A DNA stretch of 64,000 nucleotides, taken from contig JADKIC010000005.1 in assembly GCA_016721435.1 (NCBI GenBank), positions 62,001-126,000 on the forward strand, given 5' to 3'. The DNA is from Bacteroidota bacterium (lineage in GTDB: Bacteria; Bacteroidota; Bacteroidia; AKYH767-A; OLB10). The position numbers and the translations under genes are program-made. A model generated the notes under the pieces. The model was not told the DNA's origin. It made no database searches and saw only the letters and a program-made list of their open reading frames with translations. Of the stretch, positions 51,471 through 60,002 are shown piece by piece. Position 1 is the stretch's first letter. Every line of letters starts with the position of its first letter.

Positions 51471-51567
51471 CCAGATCTCCATAAAAAACTCAAGTTTCTC
51501 AACGTTTAACCTGCAGTTTCCTAAAACCCATTTCTTCCTGTGCTATTGATTTTCATCCAGTAGAAAT

Positions 51568-53751
51568 CTACTTCTTCACCAACCTCGTCACTACAGTATT
51601 GTCCTTGCTATCGGTAAGGCGTAACAGATAGACGCCGCTGTTAGTGACTTCCGGTGTTAATGTGAACGATTGTCTGCCCTGACTCACTTCCTGTATGGTC
51701 TCCCATACTTTCTTTCCATCTTGAGTAAACAATTCCGCCCGCAAAGTGGTGGACTCCGGAAATTCCATGAGGATACTTAATTCATCTATAAATGGATTGG
51801 GACCGATAGTGTTTATTTTCAACTCTGTTAAAACTGTTGTACGGGTGACGGACTGCGGGGCAAAAGTTTCTGATTGTCCGTCGTAGTCAATTTGTGTGAG
51901 GCGATAATAGCTGGTACCATTGAATGGTTCATCATCGGTGAGCATGTAAGAGCGGGCGACAGAACTATTCCCTGCTCCACTCACTCTGCCTATCTCTTCA
52001 AAAGAATATGCATCCCAACTGCGTTCCACTTTAAAAAAGTCGTTATTGATTTCGGAGGAGGTGGTCCACTTTACTCTTACTACATTCTCTTCAGGCATTA
52101 AAGAAAATGATGTAAGTACAACAGGCAAGGGACTGCTTCCTGCACTGTAGGGATTAAATGTACTGAGCAATGTTGCCGTTTCTCCGGGCCCACCTTTTGT
52201 ACCGCCATTGGGAGTAAAATTAGACACAGAAGGTGAGTTCGATGTTCCATTCGCACCGCCGGCTACGCTTATACTGATGGCCGGAAGATTGCTGATAGCT
52301 ACATAACCACCGCCTCCACCGCCTCCTGCTCCTTCTGCCTCCGGCCAACTTAAATTCTGACTTCCTCCTGTACCTCCTTTTGCTTCTATACTGATGGAGC
52401 TTGTTGCGCCTGTATGATTATAAATAAAAACTGTGCCTCCACCGCCTCCACCGCCTGCACCATCATTTCCGGTTTGTGTAGTCACTGAACTTCCATTTGC
52501 ATAAATAGTCCCGCTACCGGTCACATTATTTTTTACCAATAAGAAAACGATTCCACCACCATCTGCACCTGCAGTACCTGTTCCATTGTTGGAATCTCCG
52601 GCACCACCTCCGCCGCCCATAAATATTCTTCCACCGCTATAATCCAGAGGACGCCCCCCAAAGCCACCTCCGTTCAAACGATTGTCGCCACCCCAGTCAG
52701 AATGACCCGGTGCTCTCGTAAGTTCATTTCCATCATTCGACGAATAGGAATATCCTCCTCTTCCACCTCCGGTAGAAGTATTATTTGCAAAGCCTGATGA
52801 TTCGAGATTCCAGGCGGTTGTCCAGTTGGCATTGGAGTTATCCGGATTTCCGTTTCCATTCCATGCTGCCGGGCTTCCTGCATTCGCACCTCCACCCCCG
52901 GCGCAGTTATGGGCGTTCCCACCTCCACCACCGTTAGCCGGTGCATTTCTACAATAGGCACCACTGCTCAGCGCAGATGCAAGTCCCGCAATGCTTTCTC
53001 CTTTTTCGGCACCTTCCTTTGAATCGGATGATCTGCGTTTTGATGCATTGCCCGGTAAATTTGAATTTTGCTCTATTGAACCTCCTCTGAAACCCTTTCC
53101 GGTTACATCAATGCTTCCGTTTAAAGCAACATTATTTGCAGACTCCACCGCTACAATTCCACCGGTTGATCCATCCCAATCGGGACAGGTAATACTGGCT
53201 CCATTGTTAATGGTCAAGTCACTGTAACGCGGAACACGAATCACCTGCACTTTGCCGGAAGAAGTATACCCATACCTCAATCCATTGGCCAATGTAATGG
53301 TAGTTGAATTAGGTCGTGCACTCACTTTTGCAAATTCATATCGTCCGCAATTGTTATAATTGGAAACATTACCATAAGAAGAATTATCAGATGTGGTGAT
53401 AGAAGCGCCCTGCATTTGAATGATAAGCACCAGATCACCCGCTGCGAGCGAACCTGCAAAACGACTGTTAGCATTCAATGTAGATGATGCCACCGTCAAA
53501 CTGGTACCTCCAACTGATACATTGGATGAAAGGGTGGTGTATTCATTTACGATCGTATTTGCAGCGGTAATCGTTTTTGTTCCATCCTTCCCGGGATTGG
53601 CTAAAGCGGATTCGGAAGTGCCCAGATTATTAATGATAAAAAATGTAGCACCGGCAATCGCTGCAAAACTAAAAGCAAAGACCACTTTCCTCATGGAAAT
53701 ACTTTGCTTCTGAACCTGACGTAAACTTCTCCTCTTTGAACGGTATGACAT
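51568..53751 (-). CDS. Glycine-rich T9SS type A surface protein
   Basis: A 727-residue protein. An extended basic N-terminus (MSYRSKRRSLRQVQKQS) precedes a hydrophobic signal helix (MRKVVFAFSFAAIAGATFF), so Met21 is an alternative start. The middle (about 200-540) is extremely Gly/Asn/Ser-rich (GGGGGGYVAISNLP, AGGGGGGGTVFIYN), probably a repetitive beta structure. A module near 560-650 (EENVVRVKWTTSSEINNDFFKVERS) is the FN3-like segment common in T9SS cargo, followed by the sorting domain (IGPNPFIDELSILM...SGVYLLRLTDSK). Probable structural or adhesive surface protein. Confidence 0.82.
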   Translation of the reverse strand: MSYRSKRRSLRQVQKQSISMRKVVFAFSFAAIAGATFFIINNLGTSESALANPGKDGTKTITAANTIVNEYTTLSSNVSVGGTSLTVASSTLNANSRFAGSLAAGDLVLIIQMQGASITTSDNSSYGNVSNYNNCGRYEFAKVSARPNSTTITLANGLRYGYTSSGKVQVIRVPRYSDLTINNGASITCPDWDGSTGGIVAVESANNVALNGSIDVTGKGFRGGSIEQNSNLPGNASKRRSSDSKEGAEKGESIAGLASALSSGAYCRNAPANGGGGGNAHNCAGGGGANAGSPAAWNGNGNPDNSNANWTTAWNLESSGFANNTSTGGGRGGYSYSSNDGNELTRAPGHSDWGGDNRLNGGGFGGRPLDYSGGRIFMGGGGGAGDSNNGTGTAGADGGGIVFLLVKNNVTGSGTIYANGSSVTTQTGNDGAGGGGGGGTVFIYNHTGATSSISIEAKGGTGGSQNLSWPEAEGAGGGGGGGYVAISNLPAISISVAGGANGTSNSPSVSNFTPNGGTKGGPGETATLLSTFNPYSAGSSPLPVVLTSFSLMPEENVVRVKWTTSSEINNDFFKVERSWDAYSFEEIGRVSGAGNSSVARSYMLTDDEPFNGTSYYRLTQIDYDGQSETFAPQSVTRTTVLTELKINTIGPNPFIDELSILMEFPESTTLRAELFTQDGKKVWETIQEVSQGRQSFTLTPEVTNSGVYLLRLTDSKDNTVVTRLVKK

Positions 53752-53976
53752 TACTGGCCTTTATATGAAGTCAATCATACGTAAACGGGGGTTGTTTGTT
53801 TCAGAAAAACTGATCTCGGCGGGTAATTAATAAGGCAACTTTCATCTATTTAAACTATTATTTATCAATAACATGTAGAACGAAATACCCATCCTCCGCA
53901 GTTTAAAAGACTTGTAACTTTCCTTCTGCAAAACCGTTTGATAAAAGATTCTCTTGCTTTAGGAAAGCAAATAGAT

Positions 53977-53984
53977 TACCTTTG
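53977..53984 (+). promoter_or_regulatory. Promoter for the DECD-box helicase (-33 TTG, -7 TACCTTTG)
   Basis: TACCTTTG is preceded by TTG at 53954-53956 with a 20-bp spacer, one of the best full promoter matches in the window. It lies about 185 bp upstream of the helicase start. Confidence 0.55.
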
Positions 53985-53990
53985 TACCAT

Positions 53991-54166
53991 CAAAGCGTGG
54001 TTTCTATCGTTGATGAACGTTCTTATACGCATCACACGCAACCCTCCCGGTTTTAATAGAAATTACATCAAGGCTATCCGGAATCCAGTTTTACATTAAA
54101 CCGGTTTTCATACGCCTGATCATCTGTATCGCAGTCGTGGCATGTTGCCATCGGCTAAAAACGATT
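53991..54166 (+). promoter_or_regulatory. Long 5' leader of the helicase gene
   Basis: About 175 nt lie between the presumed transcription start and the ATG, while most genes here have leaders under 35 nt. It contains the palindrome AAACCGGTTT near 54097-54106 and a pyrimidine-rich stretch. Long structured leaders with autoregulation are common on RNA-helicase and cold-shock genes; a regulatory role here is inference. Confidence 0.35.
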
Positions 54167-55204
54167 ATGGAATTAAAAAAAATAATGACATTTAATGACT
54201 TACAACTGCTCCCACAAATTCTGGAAGCATTGCACGAAAAGGGCTATCGCGAGCCTACACCCGTACAGGAACAAACCATTCCTGCGGTAATGCGCGGCCG
54301 TGATGTACTTTCACTGGCACAAACAGGAACCGGTAAAACAGCAGCCTTTGCTCTTCCTATTCTTCACCGCCTCGGCACAATGACTCCTGCAAAGGGAATC
54401 AGTGTACTGGTATTGGCTCCTACACGGGAACTGGCGATACAGATCCACGATAACTTCAGCGCCTATGGGAAAACGCTTCCCTTCAGAATGGCATTGCTGT
54501 ATGGTGGTGTCGGACAAAATCCACAGGAACAAGCCTTGAAAAAACATCCTGCTATTGTTATTGCAACACCGGGACGATTACTGGATCTCTACAGTCAGGG
54601 ACATATTAAACTCAACACGGTAACCACATTGGTACTGGATGAATGTGACCGTATGCTCGACATGGGATTTGCCCGTGACCTGAATAAAATACTTGGTTTG
54701 CTTCCCCGCGAACGCCAGACCCTGCTCTTCAGCGCTACAATGCCTGATGATATCCGCGCGATGGCTGAAAAGCACATGTCCGATCCCGTTAGAGTACAGA
54801 TTGTCACCAACGAAGAAAATCTTCCGAAAATCAGTCAGCGCATGTACTACGTAAACCGTGATCGTCGTCAGGATTTATTGCTGGATGTCATCGAAAAAGA
54901 ACCTGCTGAACAAGCCCTCATCTTCACCCGTACAAAACGTGGTGCTGATCGCCTTTCTAAAGTACTTACCAAGGAAGGACATTCCGCTTCCGCCATCCAC
55001 GGAGATAAATCACAAAGCCAACGTGAAAAAGCATTGAAAGCTCGTTCTCACGCCCACCTTCCCGATGGTGTATTGGTGGCCCCTGATCCGGCACATGCGC
55101 CCAAACGCGGACCCGGATTCAAGCGACCTTCGTCCCCTGCACCGGCTGCAAAACCCGCACGATCCTCCTCATTCGGTAAAAAAAGTAGTGGCTCGCGTTG
55201 GTAA
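54167..55204 (+). CDS. DEAD-box-family RNA helicase (DECD), lacking C-terminal motifs V and VI
   Basis: A 345-residue RhlE-like protein. The first RecA domain is complete: Q motif YREPTPVQEQTIP, motif I AQTGTGKTAA, Ia APTRELAIQ, Ib ATPGRLLDL, motif II VLDECDRMLDMGF (DECD instead of DEAD) and III FSATMP. The second domain starts normally (EQALIFTRTKRGADRL, AIHGDKSQSQREKAL) but then jumps at about 55045 to a Pro/Lys/Ser-rich tail. Motif V (VATDIAARGID) and VI (HRIGRTGRAG) are missing in all frames, so roughly 100-150 residues are gone in frame. ATP-driven unwinding should be lost. The start could also be the Met six codons later (54185). Confidence 0.85.
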   Translation: MELKKIMTFNDLQLLPQILEALHEKGYREPTPVQEQTIPAVMRGRDVLSLAQTGTGKTAAFALPILHRLGTMTPAKGISVLVLAPTRELAIQIHDNFSAYGKTLPFRMALLYGGVGQNPQEQALKKHPAIVIATPGRLLDLYSQGHIKLNTVTTLVLDECDRMLDMGFARDLNKILGLLPRERQTLLFSATMPDDIRAMAEKHMSDPVRVQIVTNEENLPKISQRMYYVNRDRRQDLLLDVIEKEPAEQALIFTRTKRGADRLSKVLTKEGHSASAIHGDKSQSQREKALKARSHAHLPDGVLVAPDPAHAPKRGPGFKRPSSPAPAAKPARSSSFGKKSSGSRW

Positions 55205-55315
55205 ACGAATCGCTATTTTATGGTAATTCAATTACTTAAAAAGTTTAGCTTTTTTTTGTGAAATTGGAAGTAATTATGGAAAATTAATTATTTTTCATGT
55301 GTTAAATCCATTCAC

Positions 55316-56287
55316 ATGAAAACGACATTGAAAATTATAAAAGGAACAGGTCTCTTCGTGATACTGTTCCTTTTTATTTTAAGTATTGTTGTCTTTGCAA
55401 AAAAAGACCGAACCTTCGATGCACCCTATCCCGCTATACAGGCTGTTTATGATTCTGCCGTGATCGCGAGAGGAAAAGAGCTGGTGTACGGTGCGGCGCA
55501 TTGTGCCCATTGCCATGCTCCGGTTTCACAACTGGATGCTATTGAACGTGGGGAAATAGTTCCATTGGCAGGTGGACATATATTCGATATACCTCCTGCT
55601 AAAATTTACACTCCCAATATCACCTCCGATAAAGAAACGGGCATTGGTGCCTGGCCGGATAGTGTGATTGCCCGATCCCTTCGTTACGGAGTAGGACATG
55701 CCGGAAGTGCACTCGTCGACTTTATGCCCTTCCAGCATTTGAGTGATGCTGATCTCACCGCTGTCATCAGCTATTTAAAAACAGTACCTCCTGTAAAAAA
55801 TAAAGTACCTGCGACGGAATGGAAATTATTAGGCACTGTATTGAAAGCATTGGTCATAGAACCTACCGGACCCACCATTGAAATTCCAAAACATGTGGCG
55901 CCAGGTGCTACGGTCGAATATGGAAAATATTTAGCGGAATCTGTTGCGAATTGCAGAGGATGTCATACCGAACGCGATTTAAAAACCGGGAAATACATCG
56001 GCACTCCCTATGCCGGAGGTTTCCATATGCCCTGTGAAGTGAACCCTGCGCTTGAAGTTGTGACACCCAACATTACCTCCGATGCACAAACCGGAAAGCT
56101 GGCGAATTGGACGGAAGATGATTTTCTGCAACGCTTCCGAAAAGGAAAAGTGATTCATGAAAGCACCATGCCCTGGGGACCTTTCAGCAGATTAGCCGAT
56201 GATGACCTGAGAGCGATTTACCGTTTCCTGAAGACCGTTCCACCTGTAACCAATGACCCCGGTCCGGTGCTGGTCAGCGTCAAATAA
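55316..56287 (+). CDS. Membrane-anchored or periplasmic diheme cytochrome c
   Basis: A 323-residue protein with an N-terminal signal/anchor helix (GTGLFVILFLFILSIVVFA) and two heme c sites: CAHCH (C63, C66, H67) and CRGCH (C213, C216, H217). Each half also has the matching NITSDxxTGIGxW/NITSDAQTGKLANW segment and a distal FMPFQHLSDADL or MPWGPFSRLADDDL methionine region, as in the cytochrome c subunits of alcohol/aldehyde dehydrogenases. It should pass electrons from a periplasmic dehydrogenase to the respiratory chain; no dehydrogenase gene is adjacent. Confidence 0.88.
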   Translation: MKTTLKIIKGTGLFVILFLFILSIVVFAKKDRTFDAPYPAIQAVYDSAVIARGKELVYGAAHCAHCHAPVSQLDAIERGEIVPLAGGHIFDIPPAKIYTPNITSDKETGIGAWPDSVIARSLRYGVGHAGSALVDFMPFQHLSDADLTAVISYLKTVPPVKNKVPATEWKLLGTVLKALVIEPTGPTIEIPKHVAPGATVEYGKYLAESVANCRGCHTERDLKTGKYIGTPYAGGFHMPCEVNPALEVVTPNITSDAQTGKLANWTEDDFLQRFRKGKVIHESTMPWGPFSRLADDDLRAIYRFLKTVPPVTNDPGPVLVSVK

Positions 56288-56296
56288 TTTTAGTTG

Positions 56297-56304
56297 TATA
56301 TTTG
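56297..56304 (+). promoter_or_regulatory. Promoter -7 box TATATTTG for the YjbR gene
   Basis: Perfect TAnnTTTG box ending 3 bp before the ATG at 56308, pointing to a leaderless transcript. Confidence 0.5.
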
Positions 56305-56307
56305 GAA

Positions 56308-56652
56308 ATGGTCAACTTTGCCTCAGTTCGTAAACTGGCTCTATCGTTTGAAGGAACAATAGAAACTCCACATTTTGAGAAAATTGCTTTCAAAGTAAAA
56401 AATAAAATCTTTATCACATTGAACAAAGAGCATCATCGTGCCTGTGTCAAACTTTCGGCCATTGATCAAAGTGTATTCTGTTCTTATGATCCGCTCATCA
56501 TCTATCCTGTTCCCAATGCCTGGGGAAAACAGGGCTGGACATTAATCAATTTAAAAAAGGTTCCTAAGGAAATGTTTATGGATGCACTCACCACGGCCTA
56601 TTGTCATGTAGCTCCTGTGAAACTTGCTGAAAAGCATCGGAATAAATTGTGA
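56308..56652 (+). CDS. MmcQ/YjbR family protein
   Basis: A 114-residue soluble protein with the YjbR features: an N-terminal FASVRKLALSFEGTIETPHF, the FKVKNKIFITL strand pair and a C-terminal GWTLINLKKVPKEMFMDAL segment. The fold is a double-wing motif resembling the CyaY and DNA-binding wing folds; the function is unknown. The ATG at 56308 is used because it directly follows the promoter box and gives the family start; an upstream TTG at 56302 overlaps the box. Confidence 0.85.
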   Translation: MVNFASVRKLALSFEGTIETPHFEKIAFKVKNKIFITLNKEHHRACVKLSAIDQSVFCSYDPLIIYPVPNAWGKQGWTLINLKKVPKEMFMDALTTAYCHVAPVKLAEKHRNKL

Positions 56653-56739
56653 ATAGAGATCAAATACTGATTATTGAGCACCTGTTTTAAAATTTGATAG
56701 CTCCATTTTAGTATCTTCGAATACTCAAAAAAATATCCT

Positions 56740-57381
56740 ATGAAAAAAATTGTACTTACACTATTCATTGCCTCCTGGATTGTTGGAGCCCAGGCTCAGG
56801 CTACAAAAGAAAATGCTGCAAAACCGGCAGAGGCTAAACCACGAGCGGCAGCTACTAATGAAAAAGCGCCTGCCAAAACGCCGGAAGACATAGAAAAAAT
56901 CTGGATGGAATACATGACTCCCGGTGAGGAACATGCTCAACTGGCGGCATCTGAAGGCGACTGGAAAGAAGAAATAAAAATGTGGATGTCTCCGGATGCA
57001 GAGCCCACGCAATCGACTGCAACTGTTGTAGTCAGCATGATTTTAGAAGGACGTTATCAAATGTCCATTCATCAGGGAGACTTTAATGGTATGCCCTTTC
57101 ATGGACAAGGAATAACCGGATATGATAAAGCATTAAAGAAATATGTTTCAACCTGGATGGACAATATGGGCACAGGTGTTCTTTTCAGTACGGGTACTTT
57201 CAACCCTAAACTGGGAGGAATTGAGTTCTTCGGAGAGCAAGCCGATCCCATTACCGGAAAGATGATGAAAATACGCGAAGTGTACACGGTAAAAAGCGAA
57301 AGCGAACATTTTATGGAGATGTACACCACTCCTCACGGAGGAAAAGAATACAAGAACATGGAAATCAAAATGACGAGATAA
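56740..57381 (+). CDS. DUF1579 family secreted protein
   Basis: A 213-residue protein with signal peptide (LTLFIASWIVGAQAQ), an Ala/Lys/Pro-rich linker (about 20-50) and a DUF1579 domain (GEEHAQLAASEGDWKEEIKMW, EGRYQMSIHQGDFNGMPFHG, TGYDKALKKYVSTWMDNMGT). DUF1579 has a lipocalin-like beta-barrel signature but no known activity. A variant -7 box (TATCTTCG, 56712-56719) lies 20 bp upstream. Confidence 0.88.
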   Translation: MKKIVLTLFIASWIVGAQAQATKENAAKPAEAKPRAAATNEKAPAKTPEDIEKIWMEYMTPGEEHAQLAASEGDWKEEIKMWMSPDAEPTQSTATVVVSMILEGRYQMSIHQGDFNGMPFHGQGITGYDKALKKYVSTWMDNMGTGVLFSTGTFNPKLGGIEFFGEQADPITGKMMKIREVYTVKSESEHFMEMYTTPHGGKEYKNMEIKMTR

Positions 57382-57410
57382 TCAAAAATATTTCTCACTT
57401 CTGTTAAAAT

Positions 57411-57446
57411 AGAAAAGGCAACCTGCAAAACAGGTTGCCTTTTTCT
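57411..57446. terminator. Terminator between convergent genes, duplicated at 59953
   Basis: Stem AAAAGGCAACCTG (57413-57425) with CAGGTTGCCTTTT (57431-57443), loop CAAAA, with T/A tracts on both sides. The same hairpin, loop and downstream CTATTCAGATAAA recur at 59953-59998. Confidence 0.88.
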
Positions 57447-57516
57447 ATTCAGATAAATTGAAATACATTCCTTCGGCTTTGTTATTAAGACTTTGGAAAG
57501 ATTTCAAACATTGCCG
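57445..57516 (-). pseudogene. Remnant of a T9SS sorting-domain 3' end
   Basis: In the minus strand, up to the stop at 57445-57447, the frame reads LNNKAEGMYFNLSE and stop. AEGMYF is the end motif of a type IX sorting domain and matches the end of the metalloprotease gene (NAEGMYFML, about 60065). The frame closes upstream within 25 codons. So a second copy of a cargo 3' end plus its terminator survives here, next to another cargo gene. Confidence 0.4.
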
Positions 57517-57558
57517 CTATGCACAAATATTAGATATGTGCTTCCTGAACTATTTCTT

Positions 57559-59415
57559 TCAATTCGCTACAATAATTTTTTCGCGGATTACTGCATTGTT
57601 TTCCGTATTTGTTCCGAGCAATAAATATGTTCCAACGGAAAGATTGTTTTTATTAAATGATAGTATATTTATACCCTCTGCAGCCATTCCTTTATACAAT
57701 TCTTTTACCAGCGCACCCTTTTCATCAAATAAGGAGAGCAAAAGTTCCTGCTCTTTTGCCATGGTAAACTCTAAACTAAAAGTTTCTGCAACGGGTTGAG
57801 GAAACACTTTAACAGCATCAACAGGTTGCTCGTCTGCAGTAAGGCCTATCCGGGGAGAAGTAGTGTGCACTTCTGATATCCACGTACTCCAGTTATGTGC
57901 AGTTGTACCGTACGCGCCTGACATCCATATAGACGGTGTACTACTATTGTGTTTACGCGCAATACCTGAATAATCCCCCCACCTCTCAGTAGTGGAAGTT
58001 TGGAAATTAACATAACCTCCACCGGATTTAATATTAAGCTGACTTGACCAAACAAAACTATTATCAACATTCCTTACGTACAAGGAAGGAAAAATACCTG
58101 CGTTGACTGCCTGATAACCTATCATGACTGACTTGTCAGCGGTAGAATTGGTAAAAGAAGCTATTGAACCGTATGCATAATCGGTGGTTGAACTACCGGT
58201 TAAAGTTGTTCGAACATCCTTCAGGCTGCCAACTGTTATACGATGATATCGTACCCCGCAAAAACCGCTTCCCTTATCCACATTGTGCACAAAATGTATG
58301 ATTCCACTTAAATAAAAGCCACTCAAGGCACGGCAATCACCCACATCCAGCAAATCAGTACTTCCACTTTGAGAGGCGTCGCCTGCCGCTGAGTAGTTTG
58401 AAGTTGGAATTGAATTATATGTCATCACCGGGTTAGCAGTGAGGATATTTGAAATTTTATATAATTTAACCGTGCTACCCGATGCTGAATTGGTAGAGAT
58501 AAAAAAACAGCCAGGACCATAAGAAGATCCATGTCCATGACCTATGGGTAATATTGAACCGGGTGTACCTGTTATATTAGACCAGGTAACACTTGACATG
58601 CTCGCACCACTATATCCCTGAGTTTTATTTAACTGTAGTATCACACTTTGATCAAATATATTTAAATTACTAAACATATTTCCACTAATAAATAGCTCAC
58701 CGTTGGTAACAGCGATCTTTGGATAATCAAACCACTTTGAATTGCTCAACACATCACCGTTTAAATTGTATACCCACCATCCACCGGTTACCGGATTGCT
58801 TGTTTTAGAAAAACAAACTATTAGACGGGATGTTGTTGGTGTAGTACCTGAGAGTGTTACTAAAATAAACCGGTTGCTGACGTTGTCATAAAGTACATGT
58901 GGATCGAAAGCGCTGGTGATAGTAGGAATATTAATAAATCCTGCGAGTGTATTTGTATATAAACTCGTTCCACTGGTATTGTACATTTTAATATTACTGT
59001 TAGTAACACTAACAATGTATCCACCATTGGAAATGGCAACAGAATTATCCAGTGGTGTCCATCCGCTGTTGGTATTGCCTTGGAAATTAGTGCCTTTTAC
59101 AGGTGTAGCCTGTAGCGCTTCCGGCTCAGGGGTGGGTATACTACTTAGTAGTTTCTGACGTAACAACTGCTTCTCTGCCTTAATACGATCAACTAATTCC
59201 TGATCCTGGTCAGTGGTAGGATGCTTAATCGGTTTATGGTTGATCATAACCATCCATGCAGGATCTACACTTTGCATTTGTGTGCTGCCTGCACAAGGGG
59301 TTTGAAAAATCTCTGTTTTAGAAGCAGTTATTACTTCCGTGCTTTGAGCAAAAGAAATTTTTGCAACTAATAATAGGATTACATAAACGCTGATGTGTTC
59401 AAATGTTTTTTTCAT
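57559..59415 (-). CDS. T9SS type A-sorted secreted protein of unknown function
   Basis: A 618-residue protein: signal peptide ending near KISFAQ, a short pro-like region (to about 100), a long beta-rich domain (about 110-520) with features of a propeller-like repeat set (SAFDPHVLYDNVSNRFILV, SKWFDYPKIAVTNGELFIS, WGDYSGIARKHNS), and a C-terminal sorting domain (VKVFPQPVAETFSLEF...SVGTYLLLG). The beta-propeller reading is inference; I do not recognise a catalytic family. Surface-attached or released. Confidence 0.8.
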   Translation of the reverse strand: MKKTFEHISVYVILLLVAKISFAQSTEVITASKTEIFQTPCAGSTQMQSVDPAWMVMINHKPIKHPTTDQDQELVDRIKAEKQLLRQKLLSSIPTPEPEALQATPVKGTNFQGNTNSGWTPLDNSVAISNGGYIVSVTNSNIKMYNTSGTSLYTNTLAGFINIPTITSAFDPHVLYDNVSNRFILVTLSGTTPTTSRLIVCFSKTSNPVTGGWWVYNLNGDVLSNSKWFDYPKIAVTNGELFISGNMFSNLNIFDQSVILQLNKTQGYSGASMSSVTWSNITGTPGSILPIGHGHGSSYGPGCFFISTNSASGSTVKLYKISNILTANPVMTYNSIPTSNYSAAGDASQSGSTDLLDVGDCRALSGFYLSGIIHFVHNVDKGSGFCGVRYHRITVGSLKDVRTTLTGSSTTDYAYGSIASFTNSTADKSVMIGYQAVNAGIFPSLYVRNVDNSFVWSSQLNIKSGGGYVNFQTSTTERWGDYSGIARKHNSSTPSIWMSGAYGTTAHNWSTWISEVHTTSPRIGLTADEQPVDAVKVFPQPVAETFSLEFTMAKEQELLLSLFDEKGALVKELYKGMAAEGINILSFNKNNLSVGTYLLLGTNTENNAVIREKIIVAN

Positions 59416-59602
59416 AATAATAATTTTTAAATGGGTGATTTATATATTAATGATTAAATTAAACAGATTTTAAAATTAGGATATTCACTAGAATTTAAAA
59501 TATTAAATTCTGATTTTGGTCAGCGGCATTTAGTCTCGAAGACCTCGGATAATTAAAATAGGTGGTAAGGAATCAAATAATTTCATAAAAACGAATCACT
59601 AT

Positions 59603-59911
59603 TTAATTTATCATCTTCTTCTTAATTTCTAGTTTAGCTCTTTTTATAGAATCGAGTTGTGCTTGTTCCGGTGATCCATGAATAATTTCCATTGAGGTAT
59701 CAGGTGAAATTGAATTCATTTGTTTAATGGATGCGCTATCAACTATGCTGCCAGAGATCTCCCCGGACACTGTATCTTTCTCTATTTGAAATTGCATCTC
59801 GGAAATTGTGTCATTTCCGGATGAGTGCTCCTTACTCCGGTTATGACACGATGCAATCAACCAAATTATACCGGTTAGAGAAAGTACTTGAATACCACAG
59901 AATTTAAACAT
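59603..59911 (-). CDS. Small putative lipoprotein
   Basis: A 102-residue protein with a lipoprotein signal (SLTGIIWLIASC, Cys about residue 21) and a short, polar, low-complexity mature part (HNRSKEHSSGND...) ending in KLEIKKKMIN. No family is recognised. The ATG at 59911 is chosen over one at 59962 because the latter overlaps the terminator of the upstream gene. The 187-bp gap to the following gene (59416-59602) shows no gene. Confidence 0.6.
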   Translation of the reverse strand: MFKFCGIQVLSLTGIIWLIASCHNRSKEHSSGNDTISEMQFQIEKDTVSGEISGSIVDSASIKQMNSISPDTSMEIIHGSPEQAQLDSIKRAKLEIKKKMIN

Positions 59912-59952
59912 CAGTAATATTAATATTTTATTTTGGATATGATAGCTTACCG

Positions 59953-59989
59953 AGAAAGGCAACCTGCAAAACAGGTTGCCTTTTCTATT
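59953..59989 (-). terminator. Terminator after the metalloprotease gene
   Basis: Stem AAAGGCAACCTG/CAGGTTGCCTTT with loop CAAAA (59955-59983), 13 bp after the metalloprotease stop. Identical in core and flank to the hairpin at 57411-57446. Confidence 0.85.
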
Positions 59990-60002
59990 CAGATAAAACT
60001 CA

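Noticed and set aside
54644..54655. DECD motif as evidence of a eukaryotic UAP56-type helicase
   Set aside because: The rest of the sequence is bacterial RhlE-like; a single Ala-to-Cys change explains DECD.
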